64,000 nucleotides of DNA from Lachnospiraceae bacterium (GTDB lineage Bacteria; Bacillota; Clostridia; Lachnospirales; Lachnospiraceae), in NCBI GenBank assembly GCA_017938145.1, contig JAGBCB010000015.1, positions 1 to 64,000 on the forward strand, given 5' to 3'. Both the position numbers and the translations under genes were made by a program. The notes beneath the pieces were generated by a model, which did no database searches, was not told the origin of the DNA, and saw only the letters and a list, made by a program, of their open reading frames with translations. Numbering within the stretch: position 1 is the first letter of the stretch; each line of letters opens with the position of its first letter. Shown piece after piece: positions 17,302 to 26,384 of the stretch.

Positions 17302-18369
17302 ATGGATTACTCCAGTCAGCTTGCATTATCATATTACAAGACCATTGCCACACTAAATGAAGATCACAAAGTCTATCTGGTACAGCATCAGGATACGCAA
17401 GAAATATTTGTCAAAAAAATATTATCGGTTTATAACACAAATGTCTACAAAGAGCTTTCTGAACATCCTGTGTGCGGTACACCCCGGATTATTGAGTTCT
17501 ATGAAGAAAATCATCAGCTGACCCTGATTGAAACTTTCGTCTCCGGACAGTCTTTGGAGCACCTGATTAAAACAACCCGCCCGGGCATTTCCGACATCAT
17601 TCATTATACCATCAAACTGTGCGAAATTCTATGCCGATTACATAATATGCAACCACCGATTATTCACCGGGATATCAAACCCTCTAATATAATTATCACT
17701 GAATACAACAATGTAGTACTGTTAGATTTTAACGCTGCAAAATACTATGCAGAAGACTCGAACCGAGATACTGTCTTGCTTGGCACTAAGGGTTACGCGG
17801 CTCCGGAACAATATGGGTTTGGTTCTTCTTCTCCGCAAACGGATATCTATGCCGTAGGTATCTTGTTAAAGGAACTGACCTCCACCTTGCCGGAGGTTCC
17901 GCAAGAACTGGTTCGCATCATTGAAAAGTGTATTGAATTTAAACCATCCGACCGCTATGAAACAGTTGCCGAATTAAAAGCAGCCCTAGAAAACAATATT
18001 TCCAAAAAACCTGTTGAACAAACTACTACTTTTTCTTTTCGGGACTTCTTATTTCCGGGGTTTCGTACCGGTACAGTATGGAAAATGATACTTGCAACGC
18101 CAACTTACTTGTTTATTTTTTGGTTGTCCCTTTCTCTTGAAGTAAAGGACACTTATGGTTCCCAGCTATGGGTACAGCGCATTGCCTGCCTGATGATGTT
18201 CTTGTCCATTATTTTTGCCACCTGCAATTATCTAAATATACAAGACATCTTACCTCTTTGTAAAAACAAATACCTTGTTATAAGATACTTGGGCGTCTTA
18301 CTGCTTGATTTTATACTTGCTGCTATTATTATGATGCTGATGGTTATCTTGCTATTATTCCTCGAGTAG
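17302..18369 (+). CDS. Membrane-bound Ser/Thr protein kinase
   Basis: The 355-residue protein has a Hanks-type kinase domain (residues about 12-235). It shows FVKKIL (ATP Lys), HRDIKPSNII catalytic loop, LLDFNAAKYY in place of DFG, and GYAAPEQ. Three hydrophobic segments follow (about 258-350), placing the kinase in the cytoplasm under a membrane anchor. The glycine-rich loop is poorly conserved and DFG reads DFN, but the Asp that binds magnesium is kept. It has no PASTA domains, unlike PrkC. Its partner is probably the divergent HTH-like protein. Confidence 0.85.
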   Translation: MDYSSQLALSYYKTIATLNEDHKVYLVQHQDTQEIFVKKILSVYNTNVYKELSEHPVCGTPRIIEFYEENHQLTLIETFVSGQSLEHLIKTTRPGISDIIHYTIKLCEILCRLHNMQPPIIHRDIKPSNIIITEYNNVVLLDFNAAKYYAEDSNRDTVLLGTKGYAAPEQYGFGSSSPQTDIYAVGILLKELTSTLPEVPQELVRIIEKCIEFKPSDRYETVAELKAALENNISKKPVEQTTTFSFRDFLFPGFRTGTVWKMILATPTYLFIFWLSLSLEVKDTYGSQLWVQRIACLMMFLSIIFATCNYLNIQDILPLCKNKYLVIRYLGVLLLDFILAAIIMMLMVILLLFLE

Positions 18370-18513
18370 TACATTTATTATATCATGGATGCATTTGTTT
18401 TTCTGCCACCTCAGTGGTGGCAAATTACTGCTGATGAATTATTTTATGATGCAAAGAACAAAGACTATTTTAGATTAACATATTACAGAACTAATATGTC
18501 TTCTAACTTTCTG

Positions 18514-18542
18514 TTGAAAAAAAGCACATACCGTGCTATAAT
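18514..18542 (+). promoter_or_regulatory. Promoter of the predicted antitoxin RNA
   Basis: TTGAAA and TATAAT with 17-base spacing on the plus strand. Transcription would start near 18549. Confidence 0.85.
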
Positions 18543-18548
18543 CAAAAC

Positions 18549-18645
18549 AGAAAAGGAGCAACCGCCACACAAGGTGGTTAGCCTCAAAGAATAGTCATAA
18601 AATGTCTACCTTCTACCGCCAAGTAACAAGGTAGGCATTTTTATT
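18549..18645 (+). ncRNA. Predicted antisense antitoxin RNA (RatA-like)
   Basis: A promoter, an approximately 97-base non-coding stretch and a terminator (18598-18643) define a short plus-strand RNA. Its 3' end overlaps the stop codon and 3' end of the holin-like toxin mRNA on the other strand. This geometry is known from txpA/RatA-type type I systems in Firmicutes. It carries a GCAACCG...AAGGTGGT..GCCTC hairpin (18558-18585) that is also present at the 5' end of the toxin mRNA. Confidence 0.7.
18598..18643 (+). terminator. Bidirectional terminator shared by toxin mRNA and antitoxin RNA
   Basis: ATGTCTACCTT and AAGGTAGGCAT arms with a 15-base loop are followed by TTTTT on the plus strand and TTTTAT on the minus strand. 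The structure ends both RNAs and forms their region of complementarity. Confidence 0.8.
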
Positions 18646-18739
18646 TTCGCTTGTTATCCCTATCTATGTAGGCAAGCAGTGCAATAAGTAACATACCAAA
18701 TGCTAACATCAAAGAAATCACTTCGTAAATCGTCACCAT
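18641..18739 (-). CDS. Putative holin-like type I toxin (32 aa)
   Basis: An ATG 8 bases after GGGGAGGTGG opens a 32-codon frame. The product is one hydrophobic helix with a basic tail: MVTIYEVISLMLAFGMLLI, then ALLAYIDRDNKRK. This is the layout of the Hol_Tox (putative holin-like toxin) family, whose members damage membranes when made in excess and are held down by an antisense RNA. A consensus promoter lies upstream on the same strand and an antisense RNA gene overlaps the 3' end. Toxicity is inferred. Confidence 0.8.
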   Translation of the reverse strand: MVTIYEVISLMLAFGMLLIALLAYIDRDNKRK

Positions 18740-18770
18740 TAACACCACCTCCCCTCTATTTCTAGTTTGG

Positions 18771-18797
18771 GAGGCTTACCACCTTGTACACGGTTGC
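18771..18797 (-). repeat. Inverted copy of the antitoxin 5' hairpin
   Basis: The 5' end of the toxin mRNA (GCAACCG..ACAAGGTGGT) nearly repeats 18558-18585 in the opposite orientation, so both RNAs of the pair begin with the same hairpin-forming sequence. Confidence 0.75.
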
Positions 18798-18804
18798 TAA
18801 ATAT

Positions 18805-18833
18805 ATTATATCACATTTCGAACATATGTTCAA
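18805..18833 (-). promoter_or_regulatory. Promoter of the holin-like toxin
   Basis: TTGAAC and TATAAT with 17-base spacing on the minus strand. The GAACATATGTTC palindrome around the -35 box could be an operator (it resembles Gram-positive LexA-type GAAC-N4-GTTC sites). Confidence 0.8.
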
Positions 18834-18869
18834 GTTTTTTCTTGCGCTTTTCACGCAAAACCAGTAACC

Positions 18870-19619
18870 TCACCACTCTCCACTATGCCACTGCCGTGCT
18901 GTTTCTCCAATCACGCAATCATAATAGGTATTTCCGTACGGACTTATTCTTTCTAACGGCGTAACTTCCAGATGCTTTGGCAAAAGAATGGTCGGTTTTA
19001 TCTCGGAACTACGGTGAACCACACAAGTATGAAGTTTTTCACAGGCTGTCAGATCGATGGTGATTGCATCCCCTTCGTAGGTCAATTTAAAAACTCCCAG
19101 TAACGGATTTGTTACAACAACATCCCCGCTCATATTCATACCAACCAGCTGGATTTCATATAAATTCGGGAAATATTCTATGCCCTGCAGATTTTCCACA
19201 TCACAAAGCGGCATCAGATATTCCGTTGTTATATAATCGTAATAATCCACATCTGCATTGCCCTCGTTCCACGATGCACTCTTGTCATAATCATCAAAAT
19301 CATTTTGAATCCGGATCACCGCCTCCCGCTCCTCCAAAGAAAGAATGCGGTCTTTATTGATATCCGCATATTCATATAAATACGTCCTAAAATTCATATC
19401 CGGAAAATATTCTTCTGAAAGCGGAATATCGATCATCGGCGTTGGGCTCGGTGTTGCCGTTGGTTCCGGTATTGGCGTTGCCGTTGGCGCCAGCGTAACG
19501 GTAGGCGTTACTGTATTTGTGATAGCTGTCTCTTGTTCTGTTTTCTGTCCGCACGCTGCCAGAAGCAGAAAACAACCAATCAGTAATCTTTTTACTCCAT
19601 TATGAGTTGTTCTTCTCAT
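18870..19619 (-). CDS. Lipoprotein with EF-hand-like and leucine-rich segments
   Basis: The 249-residue protein has a lipobox (LLLAACG, lipidated Cys near 20) and a Thr/Pro linker (TATPIPEPTATPSPTP). A dockerin/EF-hand-like loop follows (DINKDRILSLEERE), then a short leucine-rich stretch (LQGIEYFPNLYEIQL). It would be anchored outside the membrane. Comparable EF-hand plus LRR lipoproteins are frequent in gut Clostridia and have no known role. No partner gene is evident. Confidence 0.7.
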   Translation of the reverse strand: MRRTTHNGVKRLLIGCFLLLAACGQKTEQETAITNTVTPTVTLAPTATPIPEPTATPSPTPMIDIPLSEEYFPDMNFRTYLYEYADINKDRILSLEEREAVIRIQNDFDDYDKSASWNEGNADVDYYDYITTEYLMPLCDVENLQGIEYFPNLYEIQLVGMNMSGDVVVTNPLLGVFKLTYEGDAITIDLTACEKLHTCVVHRSSEIKPTILLPKHLEVTPLERISPYGNTYYDCVIGETARQWHSGEW

Positions 19620-19655
19620 TGTTTTTCTCCCCTAAAATCCCTTATCTAATACTAT

Positions 19656-20282
19656 TTACTCATTCCGTTCCGCCTGCAGCTTCGAGAACACACATCCGCA
19701 ATAATTCTGCCGGTACAGCTCATACTGCGCTGACAATTCCACAGAGCGCTTATATCCGTTCTTCTTTTTAAAGTCCGACGGTAAATACTTTACACCGTAT
19801 TCCTCCGCCAACTTTTCCCCTATTTCATTCAGCTTCTGCGCGTTTTTCAGTGGGCTGATTGTCAGTGTTGTGGCAAAATAGTCTGCGCCCTGCTCCTTGG
19901 CAATTTTTGCAGATTCCCGAAGGCGCATCTCATAACACTGAAAGCAGCGTTCGCCGCCCTCCGGCAAGTCTTCCATGCCTTTTGCCATAGCAAAGAAATC
20001 CTCCGGTGTGTAAGTTCCTTCTAAAAAAGAAACCTCTGTGGATAACCCCATTTCACGAATCAGGCGCACCAATTCTTCTTTGCGGTCTTCGTATTCCTGC
20101 TTTGGGGAAATATTCGGATTATAATAAAAATCGCAGATATTAAAATACGGTGCCAGATATTCCAGCACGTAACTGCTGCAGGGTGCACAGCAGCTATGAA
20201 GCAAAAGGGAGGGCTTTTCGCCATCCCTTTGCTGTTTTTCTATTAACTTTTCCAGTTCTTTTTGGTAGTTTCTGTTTTGCAT
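19656..20282 (-). CDS. queH: Epoxyqueuosine reductase QueH
   Basis: The 208-residue protein has the adjacent cysteines LLHSCCAPCSS near the N-terminus, YYNPNISPKQEY, and ERCFQCYEMRL. Together these are the four-cysteine Fe-S signature of QueH (DUF208). The enzyme performs the last step of queuosine synthesis in tRNA, replacing QueG. YFATTLTISPLKN and the C-terminal YCGCVFS also match. It follows hisC by 28 bases. Confidence 0.92.
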   Translation of the reverse strand: MQNRNYQKELEKLIEKQQRDGEKPSLLLHSCCAPCSSYVLEYLAPYFNICDFYYNPNISPKQEYEDRKEELVRLIREMGLSTEVSFLEGTYTPEDFFAMAKGMEDLPEGGERCFQCYEMRLRESAKIAKEQGADYFATTLTISPLKNAQKLNEIGEKLAEEYGVKYLPSDFKKKNGYKRSVELSAQYELYRQNYCGCVFSKLQAERNE

Positions 20283-20310
20283 ATATTATTCCAATCTAAA
20301 AATTTGCGCA

Positions 20311-21372
20311 TTATTTGGAAGCCAGATATTTTTCCACTTCGGCTAAGAAAATTTCCATCTGTTCCGGCGTACCGATGGTGATTCTCAGATAATTATTGAT
20401 TCTCGGGCTCTTGAAATAACGCACATAAATGTGCTTTTCACGAAGCATCATAAACAATTCTTCAGCAGGAACGCTCTCATGTGCCGCAAACAGAAAGTTT
20501 GCAGAAGAAGGCAATACGGTAAATCCAAGTGCCTCCAGCTTCTTTGCCACATCCGCTCTGGTCTCCATGATGGCGTTTCTTGTTTTGTCAAAATATACAC
20601 GGTCCTTTACCGCTTCTACGCCGCACAAAATAGACGGCATGTTCATGGTGTAGGAATTATAGGAATTGCGCACCGCATACATGGCGTCAATCAGTTCCTT
20701 GTTACCGATGGCAAAACCGATACGCATACCCGCCATGGAGCGGGACTTGGAAAAGGTCTGTACCACCAGTAAATTCTCATACTTATCCACAAGAGGAAGG
20801 GCACTTTTCCCACCGAAATCCACATAGGCTTCATCCACAATTACTACGGAATCCGGATTCTTTGCCACAATTTCCTCAATGTCCGCTAAAGGCATGGCGA
20901 TGGAGGTCGGCGCATTCGGATTGGCAATCACAATACCGCCGTTTTCTACAAAATAATCTTCTTTCTTAATGCAGAAATTTTCATCCAATGCCGGACGGTT
21001 ATACGGAATCTTAAACAAGTCAGCCCATACCGGATAAAAGGAATAGGTAATATCCGGGAACAACACCGGTTTCTCGCTGTTGAAACAGGTCAAAAACGCC
21101 ATACCAAGCACATCATCGGAGCCGACGCCCACAAATACCTGATTAGCAGGAACCTTATATTCTTCTGCCAAAGCATCCACCAGCTCCCTGGCATCCGGTT
21201 TCGGATACAGGCGGAAATCTCCGGTTTCCATGCTCTTAAGCACCTTTTCCACACCCGGTGCCGGCGGATAAGGATTCTCGTTTGTATTTAATTTAATCAT
21301 ATTCTCCTGCTTTGGCTGTTCACCCGGCACATACGGTTCTACCACACGCAGGTTCTTTTTCCAGTCTCCCAT
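20311..21372 (-). CDS. hisC: Histidinol-phosphate aminotransferase
   Basis: This PLP-dependent fold-type I aminotransferase (353 residues) shows NTNENPYPP, GSDDVLGMAF, the IANPNAPTS and VIVDEAYVDF motifs, and FSKSRSMAGMRIG with the PLP lysine. It fits HisC, which converts imidazole acetol phosphate to histidinol phosphate. No other his genes are nearby, so a related amino-acid aminotransferase cannot be excluded. The ATG at 21372 has AAGGAG upstream and overlaps the stop region of the zinc-ribbon gene (TAATAATG). Confidence 0.85.
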   Translation of the reverse strand: MGDWKKNLRVVEPYVPGEQPKQENMIKLNTNENPYPPAPGVEKVLKSMETGDFRLYPKPDARELVDALAEEYKVPANQVFVGVGSDDVLGMAFLTCFNSEKPVLFPDITYSFYPVWADLFKIPYNRPALDENFCIKKEDYFVENGGIVIANPNAPTSIAMPLADIEEIVAKNPDSVVIVDEAYVDFGGKSALPLVDKYENLLVVQTFSKSRSMAGMRIGFAIGNKELIDAMYAVRNSYNSYTMNMPSILCGVEAVKDRVYFDKTRNAIMETRADVAKKLEALGFTVLPSSANFLFAAHESVPAEELFMMLREKHIYVRYFKSPRINNYLRITIGTPEQMEIFLAEVEKYLASK

Positions 21373-21374
21373 TA

Positions 21375-21680
21375 TTATACTCCTTCTTGTTGTTCTTTTT
21401 CCGTGACATGGGCACCGCAAAAGTTGCAATAATCCATGCCGTGGGAAATTCTGCGGCCACAGCCCGGGCACGGAATTTTCGCAGGTAAAATTTCCTGCTC
21501 GATAATTTCGTACTGGCTGTTTTTATCAAAATATACCCGGATTGGGGTTTCTTCTCCCTCTAAAATCTCCAACTCCTGTTCCGGCGTTGTTTCCTGGGTA
21601 TTCAAATTTCCTTCAATATAAATTTTCTTTTTCGGAAGCAGATTATGAAGTTTCCGCCAAAAACTTGTTTTGCGCGCCAT
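21375..21680 (-). CDS. Small zinc-ribbon protein
   Basis: The 101-residue protein begins with a basic segment (MARKTSFWRKLHNLLPKKK), has an acidic middle, and ends in a zinc ribbon with CPGCG and CNFCG at about residues 71-89. No enzymatic motif is visible. It is the first gene of a transcript with hisC and queH, under a consensus promoter. Function is unknown; a nucleic-acid or protein-binding accessory role is a guess. Confidence 0.7.
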   Translation of the reverse strand: MARKTSFWRKLHNLLPKKKIYIEGNLNTQETTPEQELEILEGEETPIRVYFDKNSQYEIIEQEILPAKIPCPGCGRRISHGMDYCNFCGAHVTEKEQQEGV

Positions 21681-21717
21681 ACCACACCTTCTTTACCTTG
21701 GTAGTTGATTAAAGTAC

Positions 21718-21746
21718 AGTATAATATCACGGTGTCGTCTTGTCAA
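21718..21746 (-). promoter_or_regulatory. Promoter of the zinc-ribbon-hisC-queH transcript
   Basis: TTGACA and TATACT with 17-base spacing on the minus strand, about 38 bases before the ATG. Confidence 0.85.
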
Positions 21747-21792
21747 ACAAAACTTAGAAATTTCCGCGATAAAAGTAACCGCCCTGCCCGCA

Positions 21793-23307
21793 TTACAAAT
21801 TTCGCAAAAATTCAAACACCCCATACAAATTTAAGTTTCCGTAACCATAGGCCGGAGAAGGATACTCGACCCCTTCTTCCCGTACCGCTCCCAGGGAAAA
21901 CAAATTTCTAAGCAGTACCGTATCCATGGGAACCGCTGCTCCCGTGCGCCGGTATTCCTCTATATATTCCATAAACAGAGCCACACAGCCTGCCGTATAA
22001 GCAGCTCCGATACTGGTACCGCTCTTTTCAATATAACCGCCTCCCGCAAAGGGACCGTTTACAGCAACGGAAGGTGCCAGCAGGGTCGGCTGGTTCAAAC
22101 CGTCCGCCGTAAAGCCTCTCCCGGAAAAAGGGGCCAGACTGCCGTTTTCCGTGGAATAACCGCCCACTGCTAATAAAAGAGGAGCATTTGCCGGTTCACA
22201 TAAGGTCATTTCCGTATCCGGTTCCGTAAAATATACGTCTCCCTCTAAAAACTCGCTGATAGGCAGCCACAGATTTACTTCCGCCGCCATATCGCTCCGT
22301 CCGAATTGTAACCGCCAGATACCGGTGGAAGGGCGTTCCAGACGCAGCCGGATTCTTTGCATGGTTCCGGCCCGCATCAGGCTTTCCCTCTCAATATACA
22401 GCACACTCCGGTCAAAAATCATCGGAAACCGCTCCGTCCCGGAAAATCCACTGCCGAGCGCCGGGGCATCATCCCCTGTCGGGGAAATCACCCGAAGCCT
22501 CAGGTCTGCAATCGCTTCCGCAAAAATTTCCAATGTGAAACCGCTGCCCTTTTCCTCTACATATACTTCCACCTCCTGGGGTGCTGCTCCCAGTAAAAAA
22601 TGTCCGTGATGTCTGGCATTTCCTTCATTTCCCGCTGCAGTAATTATACAAACATCCGGCAGGTAAACAAGACTGTTTAAATATAACGATAAAGGCATGG
22701 TGCCGCGATGGCTTCCAAGACTTGAGCACACCCCAAGACACAGTACCAAGGGTTTTCCCTGGGCAGCCGCATATTCCAACAGGAACCGCACCCCCTGCAT
22801 AATGTCTGCCTCGTTAAATGCTGCCACATTCGGCCGCATACAAAAATATTCTTTTAACTCTTGCGATGCTTCCCGCAATCTTACCACGGCCAGTTCCGCC
22901 CCCGATGCCACGCCGGAAAAATTATTGTTTCTATCCTCCCGGCCTGCTGCAATGCCCGCCAAAAAAGTACCGTGTCCGTTTTCATCCTTTGGTGCCGTTC
23001 CTGCCGAAATCTCTTCCGGGCCAAACAAACCGCCAAACCCGAAGCCTTCCGGTGGCGTTCCGTTTTCTTCATCCTGCGCCCAAATTACGCGCACCCGGCT
23101 ACTGCCGTCCGCCTGCACAAACACCGGATGGGTGTAATCAATTCCCGTATCTACAAAACCGATAATAATCCCGTTTCCACGGTAGTCAAAACCCGGTATC
23201 CTCCTCACCCGGTTCACACCAACAGCCTCCAGGTTTTCCAGCTGCGACAGACCAAAGAGGTAAGGATGCTCCTCCAGCATATTATAGTAAAGGTCAAAAT
23301 CCGACAT
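21793..23307 (-). CDS. S8-family subtilisin-like serine protease
   Basis: The 504-residue protease has all three catalytic motifs: Asp in GFVDTGIDYTHP, His in ENGHGTFLAGIAAG and Ser in SGTSIGAAYTAG. A beta-rich insertion lies between His and Ser, as in the CspB/bacterial subtilase group of Clostridia. There is no signal peptide. Csp proteases process spore-germination enzymes, and this one may be a relative with another role. Its RBS (GGGAG) lies inside the hairpin that terminates clpX. Confidence 0.88.
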   Translation of the reverse strand: MSDFDLYYNMLEEHPYLFGLSQLENLEAVGVNRVRRIPGFDYRGNGIIIGFVDTGIDYTHPVFVQADGSSRVRVIWAQDEENGTPPEGFGFGGLFGPEEISAGTAPKDENGHGTFLAGIAAGREDRNNNFSGVASGAELAVVRLREASQELKEYFCMRPNVAAFNEADIMQGVRFLLEYAAAQGKPLVLCLGVCSSLGSHRGTMPLSLYLNSLVYLPDVCIITAAGNEGNARHHGHFLLGAAPQEVEVYVEEKGSGFTLEIFAEAIADLRLRVISPTGDDAPALGSGFSGTERFPMIFDRSVLYIERESLMRAGTMQRIRLRLERPSTGIWRLQFGRSDMAAEVNLWLPISEFLEGDVYFTEPDTEMTLCEPANAPLLLAVGGYSTENGSLAPFSGRGFTADGLNQPTLLAPSVAVNGPFAGGGYIEKSGTSIGAAYTAGCVALFMEYIEEYRRTGAAVPMDTVLLRNLFSLGAVREEGVEYPSPAYGYGNLNLYGVFEFLRNL

Positions 23308-23349
23308 AAAAAAACTCCCGTACCTTTTTTTACAAGATATGAGAGTTTT
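23308..23349 (-). terminator. Hairpin between clpX and the subtilase gene
   Basis: AAAACTCTCATA pairs imperfectly with TACGGGAGTTTT and a T7 run follows on the minus strand. The 3' arm contains the GGGAG ribosome site of the subtilase, so the same hairpin may stop clpX transcripts and limit subtilase translation. Confidence 0.6.
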
Positions 23350-23359
23350 GTAATTTCTA

Positions 23360-24757
23360 TTATTCTCCTGTTAAGAGCGGAGTTACATTGGTGCGCATTT
23401 CGATAATCGGGGCACCGTTATTTAAAATATAATCTTTGGTAATGGTAACCCTGCCGATGGCATCGTCCTTTGGAATCTCGTACATAATGTCTAACATTAA
23501 GTCTTCAATAATAGCACGGAGCGCTCTGGCACCGGTGTCTTTTTCCATTGCCTTTTCCGCAATGGCTTCCAGGGAACCTTCGTCAAATACCAAATCCACC
23601 TCATCCATGGCAAGCAACTTTTTGTACTGCTTTAAAATAGCGTTCTTTGGCTCCTGTAAAATCTGGATTAACATGTTTTTGTCAAGAGGACTTAGAGCAA
23701 ACAGTACCGGAAGACGACCGATAAATTCCGGAATCATTCCGTATTCTCTAAGGTCTGCTGCCGTAGCCTGGGCAAGTAAGTTTTTATCACCGTCAAAGCG
23801 GTCGCGAAGCTCGCCGGTAAAGCCCATGGTGGACTGCTTGGTCAAACGTTCCTTTACCACGTTTTCCAAATCCGGGAACGCACCGCCGCAAATAAACAAA
23901 ATGTTTGTGGTGTCGATGGTTGTCATCGGTACCATGGCGTTTTTACTGGATGCTCCCACCGGAACCTCCACCTCGGCACCTTCCAACAGCTTTAATAAGC
24001 CCTGCTGTACCGATTCACCGCTGACATCACGGCTGTGGGCGTTTCTCTTTTTTGCGATTTTATCAATTTCATCAATGAACACGATGCCTTTTTCGGCTCT
24101 GTCCACATCGTTATCCGCCGCTGCCAAAAGCTTGGAAAGCACGCTTTCCACGTCGTCACCGATATAGCCCGCTTCCGTTAAAGAAGTGGCATCCGTAATA
24201 GCGAGAGGTACATTTAAAAGCTTTGCCAAAGTTTTTACCAGATAGGTTTTACCGGAACCGGTAGGACCCAGCATCAGCATATTGGATTTTTCCAGTTCCA
24301 CACCGTCTTCGGACTTATCGTATACTCTCTTGTAGTGGTTATATACCGCAACAGACATCACCTTTTTTGCCTTTTCCTGGCCGATAACGTATTCGTCCAG
24401 CTCTGCTTTGATTTTATGCGGCGGCTTTAAGTTGCGGATATCAAACACACCCTCAGGAACTTCACCTGCATCCTCTGCCGGCTGCTCCTTTGGCTGCTTT
24501 TTCTTTATTTTCTGGCTCTTTGGCATTTCTCCGCCACCAAACATGAACGGAGAGAAACCGGATATATCGATGCCGCCCATCGGAAACGGTGTATTATTCA
24601 TAGCATCAAAGGTTTTCTGCATGCAGTCGGAACAAATGCAGATACCGGTAGGAAGCTTCATCATCTTGCCCACCTTGCTTTCCGGCCGGCGGCAGATATA
24701 ACAAATTTCTTCGTAATTGTCCTGTTTTTCTTCTGTCTTGTTTACATCGTCAGTCAT
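23360..24757 (-). CDS. clpX: ClpX, ATPase of the Clp protease
   Basis: The 465-residue AAA+ unfoldase has an N-terminal C4 zinc finger (CYIC...CICSDC, residues 19-43), a longer than usual linker, Walker A GPTGSGKTYL, Walker B IVFIDEIDKI, a sensor region and the C-terminal DTGARALRAI motif. The IGF-type ClpP loop appears as TMGFTG, with Met where Ile usually stands. It feeds substrates to ClpP, which is not in this window. It is downstream of the sugar transferase, not in a tig-clpP operon. Confidence 0.93.
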   Translation of the reverse strand: MTDDVNKTEEKQDNYEEICYICRRPESKVGKMMKLPTGICICSDCMQKTFDAMNNTPFPMGGIDISGFSPFMFGGGEMPKSQKIKKKQPKEQPAEDAGEVPEGVFDIRNLKPPHKIKAELDEYVIGQEKAKKVMSVAVYNHYKRVYDKSEDGVELEKSNMLMLGPTGSGKTYLVKTLAKLLNVPLAITDATSLTEAGYIGDDVESVLSKLLAAADNDVDRAEKGIVFIDEIDKIAKKRNAHSRDVSGESVQQGLLKLLEGAEVEVPVGASSKNAMVPMTTIDTTNILFICGGAFPDLENVVKERLTKQSTMGFTGELRDRFDGDKNLLAQATAADLREYGMIPEFIGRLPVLFALSPLDKNMLIQILQEPKNAILKQYKKLLAMDEVDLVFDEGSLEAIAEKAMEKDTGARALRAIIEDLMLDIMYEIPKDDAIGRVTITKDYILNNGAPIIEMRTNVTPLLTGE

Positions 24758-24787
24758 TTAAAAATTCCTCATTTCTATAAACTCTCT

Positions 24788-26215
24788 TTAATATGCGTTT
24801 TTGTTGATAAATCCCTTGAACACCGTTAAGAACATAATGAGCAGGTCAAAGCCCGGTGTCCAGTTTTCAATATAGTATAAATCATAGTCAATACGCTTGC
24901 GGATGGAAGTGTCTCCCCGGTAGCCGTTGACCTGGGCCCATCCGGTCATGCCCGGACGCACCTGATGCTTTACCATATATCTTGGAATTTCTTCCTTGAA
25001 TTTTTCTACATAGAACGGCCGCTCCGGACGAGGTCCCACCAGACTCATATCGCCCTTTAACACATTCCACAGCTGCGGCAGCTCGTCGATACTGGTCTTG
25101 CGGATAAACTTGCCGATTGGTGTAACCCGGGGGTCTTTAAAAGTGGTCCACTCGGTCTTTTCTTTTTCTTCCTCCTGGATTTCCATGGAACGAAACTTAT
25201 ACATTAAAAATTCTTTATTACGGAAGCCTACTCTCTTTTGTGTGTAGAGCACAGGGCCTTTGGAAGTACACTTAATAATAATTGCAACAATGAGCATCGG
25301 AATTGCCGCAATAATGAGTGCCAATACGCCTAAAATCAAATCCATACCACGTTTGATGAAGCGGTTTAATTCGCTGGAAGAAAGCGGAACCTTTCTGATA
25401 TGCACCACCGGAAGTCCCTCTAAATCTTCCATATACGGAATGGTTGGGATAATATCCTGATAGTCCGGCAAAAATTTTGTATGGACACCGCTCTTCTCAC
25501 ATTTAGCCACAATTTCTGCCAGACGGGTATAATCTTCCATCTTCATGGTAATGTTGATTTCGTCCAGATCGTAATCGTCCAGCTGCTGCTCCAGCGTCTC
25601 TAAGGTTCCGATTACCGGAATGCCCTTATATCTGGTTCCGGTTTCCATCATGTCATCCAGAATTCCGATGATGTGGTATCCCCAATGGGGATTTGCCATC
25701 ATGCGGTCGATTAAACCTTCTGCGGTGCGGCTGTAGCCCACCAGCAGAACATGCTTAATGTTATAGCCTTCCTTGCGGATTTTCCGGAGGGTTCTTCTGA
25801 GTACAAAACGGTACGCCAGCTCCAAAAATACATTCAGTAAGAAAAAGATAACCAAAAACCATCGGGAGATATTCATTTCTTTTATCAGGAACAGAAGTGC
25901 CATGATATAGAACATACCGATGATATTGATTCTTACAATCCGCATGATTTCGAGGAACCGGCCGTTGCTTCTTTGCGGCCGGTACACCCCGTTGGTTAAC
26001 AAAATAATAAGGTATCCCGGAAGAATAAACCAGAGATAGCTCATGTAAACGCCAAAATCCAGATAAGTTCCCGGCTGCTTATCGAAAATCGGTATCCAAC
26101 GGAGCCACAGGAAACGGAATCCGTAAGACAGTGCGTATGCAACAACAACCAGCACTAAATCAATAACCACATGAATCCGATTTAAAGTTTTCTGATGATT
26201 TTTTATCATTCCCAT
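24788..26215 (-). CDS. Polyprenyl-phosphate sugar phosphotransferase (exopolysaccharide initiation)
   Basis: The 475-residue membrane protein has about four N-terminal membrane helices and a nucleotide-sugar-like domain ([17 protein letters not shown]). A fifth helix ([18 protein letters not shown]) and a bacterial sugar-transferase domain follow, with [20 protein letters not shown] and GPRPERP. It transfers a sugar-1-phosphate onto undecaprenyl phosphate to start a capsule or exopolysaccharide unit. No other glycosyltransferases are adjacent, but an exporter lies at 27993-29522. Confidence 0.92.
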   Translation of the reverse strand: MGMIKNHQKTLNRIHVVIDLVLVVVAYALSYGFRFLWLRWIPIFDKQPGTYLDFGVYMSYLWFILPGYLIILLTNGVYRPQRSNGRFLEIMRIVRINIIGMFYIMALLFLIKEMNISRWFLVIFFLLNVFLELAYRFVLRRTLRKIRKEGYNIKHVLLVGYSRTAEGLIDRMMANPHWGYHIIGILDDMMETGTRYKGIPVIGTLETLEQQLDDYDLDEINITMKMEDYTRLAEIVAKCEKSGVHTKFLPDYQDIIPTIPYMEDLEGLPVVHIRKVPLSSSELNRFIKRGMDLILGVLALIIAAIPMLIVAIIIKCTSKGPVLYTQKRVGFRNKEFLMYKFRSMEIQEEEKEKTEWTTFKDPRVTPIGKFIRKTSIDELPQLWNVLKGDMSLVGPRPERPFYVEKFKEEIPRYMVKHQVRPGMTGWAQVNGYRGDTSIRKRIDYDLYYIENWTPGFDLLIMFLTVFKGFINKNAY

Positions 26216-26384
26216 AGTTTACTTAGTCTTTCCTAGTGCAGAATATTTTTATACAGTGTACATTGTAGCATAACTCCTAAAAAATCAAAAGCATTTTAAC
26301 AAAAAAAACAGTTTTTCTTCACAAAGTATACACAAACTCCTGTTATGATACATTCACAGCAACACGAAAGGAGTAACATTTTCT

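Noticed and set aside
18385..18594. 69-codon plus-strand ORF after the kinase gene
   Set aside because: It has no ribosome site, unnatural composition, and runs across the antitoxin promoter and RNA.
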